From Verrucomicrobiales bacterium (GTDB lineage Bacteria; Verrucomicrobiota; Verrucomicrobiia; Verrucomicrobiales; DEV007), in the NCBI GenBank assembly GCA_029212615.1, contig JARGPJ010000003.1, positions 186,001 to 250,000 of the forward strand: a DNA stretch of 64,000 bases. Reading direction: 5' to 3'. Each line of letters opens with the position of its first letter. The stretch's first letter is position 1. The notes beneath the pieces are model-generated. The model was given only the letters and a program-made list of their open reading frames with translations. It ran no database searches and was not told where the DNA came from. The position numbers were made by a program, and so were the translations under genes. This document shows, piece by piece, positions 60,971 through 64,000 of the stretch.

Positions 60971-62704
60971 ATGCTCCAACAACTCACCAGACTATTCCTG
61001 ATCGCCCTGCTGCTCTTTCCCGCAGGAGGGACGGCATCTGCACAGCAAGCGGAAAACGGTTTCGGTATATCGATCAATGCACTGAGCAGTCGTGTCGCGA
61101 TCGGGGAAATCGGCACCCTCATCGTCAAAATATCCGGCGGTGATTCACGCCTTCCTGAAAGCCTCGATGTCCCCGGACTCGAGATCGAACATTCAGGCCA
61201 GCAATCCCGCATCAATATCATCAATGGAGCCCGTACCATTGAAATGACCCATTTTTACCGATTTCGCGGGGATACTCCGGGGAATTACACAATTCCACCC
61301 ATCGAGATTGGACTGGGGACTGAAACATTTGCCACGAAGCCCCTTGAGATCACGATCTATGAGCGGGATCAGGACGAGGCCATCGACGCAACAAAACCCT
61401 ATTTCGGCAAATTCGAACTCTCAAAGGAGGAGTTCTACGTCAATGAAATCGTTCCCCTCACCCTCACGAGTTTTGTGCAGGGGCGAAACCGCATTCAAGA
61501 CGTACTACCTCCGAAGCTCGAGCATGAGAGCTTCATCGTGAAAAGCTTTCGCGATGTTCAGACAGATGGCGCTGATCTCGGGAATACCTACTATTCCTCC
61601 GCTTCGATGCCTTCAAACCTTTTCGCCCTCAAGGCGGGTGAACACCGGCTTGGCCCGGCTACGCTTGGAGTCCGCGTCGCAGACTCCTCCGGATCCAGTT
61701 TCGGTTTCGGGGGCTTTTTCTCACGGACCGTCACAAGGGAAATGGCAACGAACACGGTCAACGTCACCGTGAAACCACTCCCTAACGGAGCTCCCCCCAG
61801 CTTCACCGGTGGTGTCGGAAAATTTGACCTCGTCGCCAATGCCTCGACCAACGAAGTCAGCATCGGTGACCCGATTTCGATGGAGTTTGTGGTCGCCGGG
61901 GAAGGAAATTTTCAGACCATGAGCGCTCCTGTTTTCAAGGTATTACCCACCGGTATCTGGAAAAGCTATGAAGCGTCAAAAACCATGGATGAATCCGCCT
62001 CAACGGGAGGATCCTCAAGCTCGGTGGGACGCGCCGTCTTTTCACAGGTGATTATCCCCGAGGCGAAAGTCGATACGATCCCGCCTTTCGAACTCACTTA
62101 CTTTGATCCTGCCCGGGAAGAATATATCACCCTCGAAACACCGGAAATCCCGATCACGGTAAGTGCCGACTCGCACAATGAAGCGCCGACCACGATCGCC
62201 TATCCTGCCGGGGGAAATGAAGCCGCTCCGCTCGAAACAGCCTCCAAACCCATTGCTCAATTTGATGACGTCCTCCATATCAGGACAACAACGCCACGTT
62301 GGATGGCATCCACCGATCTGGAAAAGAACCCCATCTGGTTCTATCTCCTGCAAACCCTTCTCTCAGCCGGCTTTTTTACCATCCTCGGTGCAGGGATAGT
62401 TCGCTGGTTCAGAGAACGCGAAGTGACGAGAGAGGGCCCCGTCCTCAGCTACCGCCAATCTCTCAAGCGCATCCCGAAAGAAGGCGCACCGAAGCGGGAA
62501 TTCTATCATGCCGTTGCGACATCAATCAAACTCTGGGAGGCAGAGCATCCCGATGCGCCGGCCCCTGTTCTTGAAATCGTGAACCGAATCAACGACCGCT
62601 GCGACACCGTTCTCTACAGCGGCACCTCAAAGAGTGATGGGCCGGTCTCGGCTCATGACGTCAGCGAAGTGCTTCCCATCCTCCAAAAGCTAACTCGAAA
62701 GTGA
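60971..62704 (+). CDS. batD: BatD-type protein (oxygen tolerance)
   Basis: A 577-residue protein with a signal peptide (LTRLFLIALLLFPAGGTASA) and periplasmic immunoglobulin-like domains to about residue 440. VAIGEIGTLIVKISGGDSRLPE, ELSKEEFYVNEIVPLTLTSF and NEVSIGDPISMEFVVAGEGN are the typical BatD strands. A membrane helix lies near residues 455-480 (IWFYLLQTLLSAGFFTILG), followed by a cytoplasmic tail of about 100 residues. It begins 9 bp after the BatB-BatC fusion and overlaps the next gene by four bases (GTGA). Confidence 0.85.
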   Translation: MLQQLTRLFLIALLLFPAGGTASAQQAENGFGISINALSSRVAIGEIGTLIVKISGGDSRLPESLDVPGLEIEHSGQQSRINIINGARTIEMTHFYRFRGDTPGNYTIPPIEIGLGTETFATKPLEITIYERDQDEAIDATKPYFGKFELSKEEFYVNEIVPLTLTSFVQGRNRIQDVLPPKLEHESFIVKSFRDVQTDGADLGNTYYSSASMPSNLFALKAGEHRLGPATLGVRVADSSGSSFGFGGFFSRTVTREMATNTVNVTVKPLPNGAPPSFTGGVGKFDLVANASTNEVSIGDPISMEFVVAGEGNFQTMSAPVFKVLPTGIWKSYEASKTMDESASTGGSSSSVGRAVFSQVIIPEAKVDTIPPFELTYFDPAREEYITLETPEIPITVSADSHNEAPTTIAYPAGGNEAAPLETASKPIAQFDDVLHIRTTTPRWMASTDLEKNPIWFYLLQTLLSAGFFTILGAGIVRWFREREVTREGPVLSYRQSLKRIPKEGAPKREFYHAVATSIKLWEAEHPDAPAPVLEIVNRINDRCDTVLYSGTSKSDGPVSAHDVSEVLPILQKLTRK

Positions 62705-63483
62705 AAACCCCTTTCTCCATCGCACAGATTCTCGTCACTCTTGCGGTCTCAGCAGCATCACTCACCATCGGCGCTGAAGATTCCAATGAGCTCTTTACCT
62801 CTGCAAATACAGCGTTTGAAAGTGGGGATTACGGGAAAGCGGCACGCAACTATGAGCGTCTCGTCGAAGACGGGCTCATCTCTTCGACACTCTATTATAA
62901 CCTCGGGACAACCGCTTTCCGTCTCGAAAAGCCAGGAGAAGCGGTGCTCTGGTACCGCCGCGCCGGACTGATCGAGTCAGGAGCTCCCGAAGTCACCCAG
63001 AACCTGGAGTATCTCCGCACCAAGCTCGGGTTTCTGGAATTTGCCGAGACCGACCTTGACCGCTTTTTAAGAACCCTTCCTCCGGAAACGGGACGGTGGA
63101 TCGGCTCCGTGCTCCTCTGGGGCGGAGCCTTCGCGCTGGCTGCAACCTTCTGTATCCCCCGGCTTCGAAAGCAACGAACTGCCTTCCTCACTCTCGGTAT
63201 TATCCTCGTGGTGTCCGGCTATGCCGCGCTTCGCCTGAACCAATACACCGGGGAACAACTCGCTCCGGAAAACTTTGCAACCGTGACCTCGGCAAACACA
63301 AAGGCGCTCACCGCACCTGCGCCAGGCGCTAAAACCGTTATCGACTTGCCGCCGGGATCAGAAGTGCGCATCATCCAGGCATCCGGCCCTTGGCGCTACG
63401 TCGATATTCCCGGTGAACTCAGAGGCTGGGTAAGGGCCGAAGAGATCACCCCCGTCTGGCCCGTCCCCCCCCAAAAATCATGA
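62701..63483 (+). CDS. batE: BatE-type protein: TPR, two membrane helices, SH3 domain
   Basis: A 260-residue protein starting at a GTG (62701-62703) that overlaps the batD stop. A signal peptide or anchor (ILVTLAVSAASLTIGA) is followed by TPR repeats (FTSANTAFESGDYGKAARNYERLVEDG and YYNLGTTAFRLEKPGEAVLWYRRA). Two helices lie at about residues 136-150 and 160-178. A bacterial SH3 domain ends the protein (ANTKALTAPAPGAKTVIDLP and GPWRYVDIPGELRGWVRAEEI). This is the BatE layout. The stop overlaps the next ATG by four bases. Confidence 0.82.
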   Translation: MKTPFSIAQILVTLAVSAASLTIGAEDSNELFTSANTAFESGDYGKAARNYERLVEDGLISSTLYYNLGTTAFRLEKPGEAVLWYRRAGLIESGAPEVTQNLEYLRTKLGFLEFAETDLDRFLRTLPPETGRWIGSVLLWGGAFALAATFCIPRLRKQRTAFLTLGIILVVSGYAALRLNQYTGEQLAPENFATVTSANTKALTAPAPGAKTVIDLPPGSEVRIIQASGPWRYVDIPGELRGWVRAEEITPVWPVPPQKS

Positions 63484-64000
63484 TCCGTTTTTCCCTTTTT
63501 CTTCTCCTGGCTGCTATCTCCTCGCTTCAAGCCGCTCCCGGGGAACGTCTCGTCATCGGCGCTGAAGCGAAGAAAGGACTCGCGATCATTGATCCTGCTG
63601 ACGGAAACAAAGTTCTCTGGCATCACCCTATTCAGCAGGTACATATTCTCCACCTCCTTCCGAACGACAATCTCCTGACACAGGATGGATGGCCGCTCGT
63701 GAAAGAGTTCGATCTCGAAAAGAATACCGTCTGGTCCTACGACGCGATGAAACAGAATCGCGACGACGGTCTCCCAAGAATTGAAGTTCACGCTGCACAA
63801 CGCCTTTCCGACGGAAGGACAATGGTTGTTGAGTCAGGATCAAGCCGGCTTCTCGAAGTCGACCGGGACGGGAAAATTTTGAAACAGTTTCCCCTCCTCG
63901 TCTCAACGCCCAATGCCCACTCTGATACCCGTCAGGTTCACCGGCTGGAGAACGGGCACTACCTTGTCGCCCACGAAGCTGACGAAACCGTCAAAGAATA
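63480..64000 (+). CDS. Secreted beta-propeller-like protein (partial, cut by window edge)
   Basis: An open frame from the ATG at 63480-63482 (four-base overlap with the batE stop) to the right edge, giving 173 residues without a stop. It has a signal peptide (MIRFSLFLLLAAISSLQAAP) followed by short repeats of strand type, such as KGLAIIDPADGNKVLWHH, LEKNTVWSYDAMKQN and GSSRLLEVDRDGKILKQF. The 'D-P-G-K-W' spacing fits PQQ-like or YVTN-type beta-propeller blades. The tight coupling to batE suggests the Bat operon continues into this gene. The family is not identified further as the gene is incomplete. Confidence 0.7.
   Translation, partial: MIRFSLFLLLAAISSLQAAPGERLVIGAEAKKGLAIIDPADGNKVLWHHPIQQVHILHLLPNDNLLTQDGWPLVKEFDLEKNTVWSYDAMKQNRDDGLPRIEVHAAQRLSDGRTMVVESGSSRLLEVDRDGKILKQFPLLVSTPNAHSDTRQVHRLENGHYLVAHEADETVKE

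Overview
The window is a bacterial chromosome segment, most likely from a Verrucomicrobiota member (Verrucomicrobiae, probably marine). The evidence is the gene content: two secreted sulfatases, a DUF1549/DUF1553 'PSCyt1' protein paired with a DUF1501 Tat protein, a PVC-type haem-binding CxxCH dehydrogenase-like protein, an ECF sigma factor followed by a FecR-like protein, a carboxynorspermidine polyamine pathway, and LpxB, which implies a Gram-negative outer membrane. Genes are dense on both strands. I found no rRNA, tRNA, CRISPR array, phage or insertion sequence.

Layout. 1-6.5 kb: a gtrA-gtrB-GT-C cluster of the bactoprenol-linked glycosylation type (third gene cut by the window edge), glycerol kinase glpK, a second GT2 glycosyltransferase and a large polytopic membrane protein. 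6.7-16.9 kb: panD; a sulfotransferase-lpxB-M28 peptidase operon; dprA, topB, coaD, a small lipoprotein and avtA. 17-24 kb: a tight thiD / S41-like pseudo-protease / bioF / secreted esterase operon, a VWA protein with five C-terminal repeats and an MscS channel. 24-30.6 kb: tmk-holB, hisI, a fused RhaD-like aldolase/SDR gene preceded by a strongly structured leader, a 70-residue basic protein and a secreted caspase-like protein with two YARHG domains. 30.6-42.8 kb: a sulfatase with an unknown secreted partner, a DUF2007/zinc-ribbon protein, a class A PBP, an AraC regulator, DUF2071, gdhA, two membrane proteins and carboxynorspermidine dehydrogenase.

42.8-55.2 kb: nspC, preceded by a predicted three-way-junction RNA; then the PSD1/DUF1501 pair divergent from a sigma/FecR-DNRLRE pair, with an exact 12-bp inverted repeat at both start sites; then the CxxCH protein and a second sulfatase. 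55.4-64 kb: rpmF-plsX-fabH, then a Bat (aerotolerance-type) operon in which batB and batC are fused, and a beta-propeller-like gene cut by the right edge.

How the genes fit together: the secreted sulfatases, esterase and planctomycete-type cytochrome proteins suggest use of sulfated polysaccharides, and the aldolase/SDR fusion suggests rhamnose or fucose catabolism. Sulfotransferase plus LpxB, and the gtr cluster, suggest decorated cell-surface glycans. The most novel-looking signals are the two structured RNA candidates (26220-26309 and 42919-42987), the inverted repeat at 48566-48689, the inactive-looking S41 protein and the caspase-YARHG fusion.
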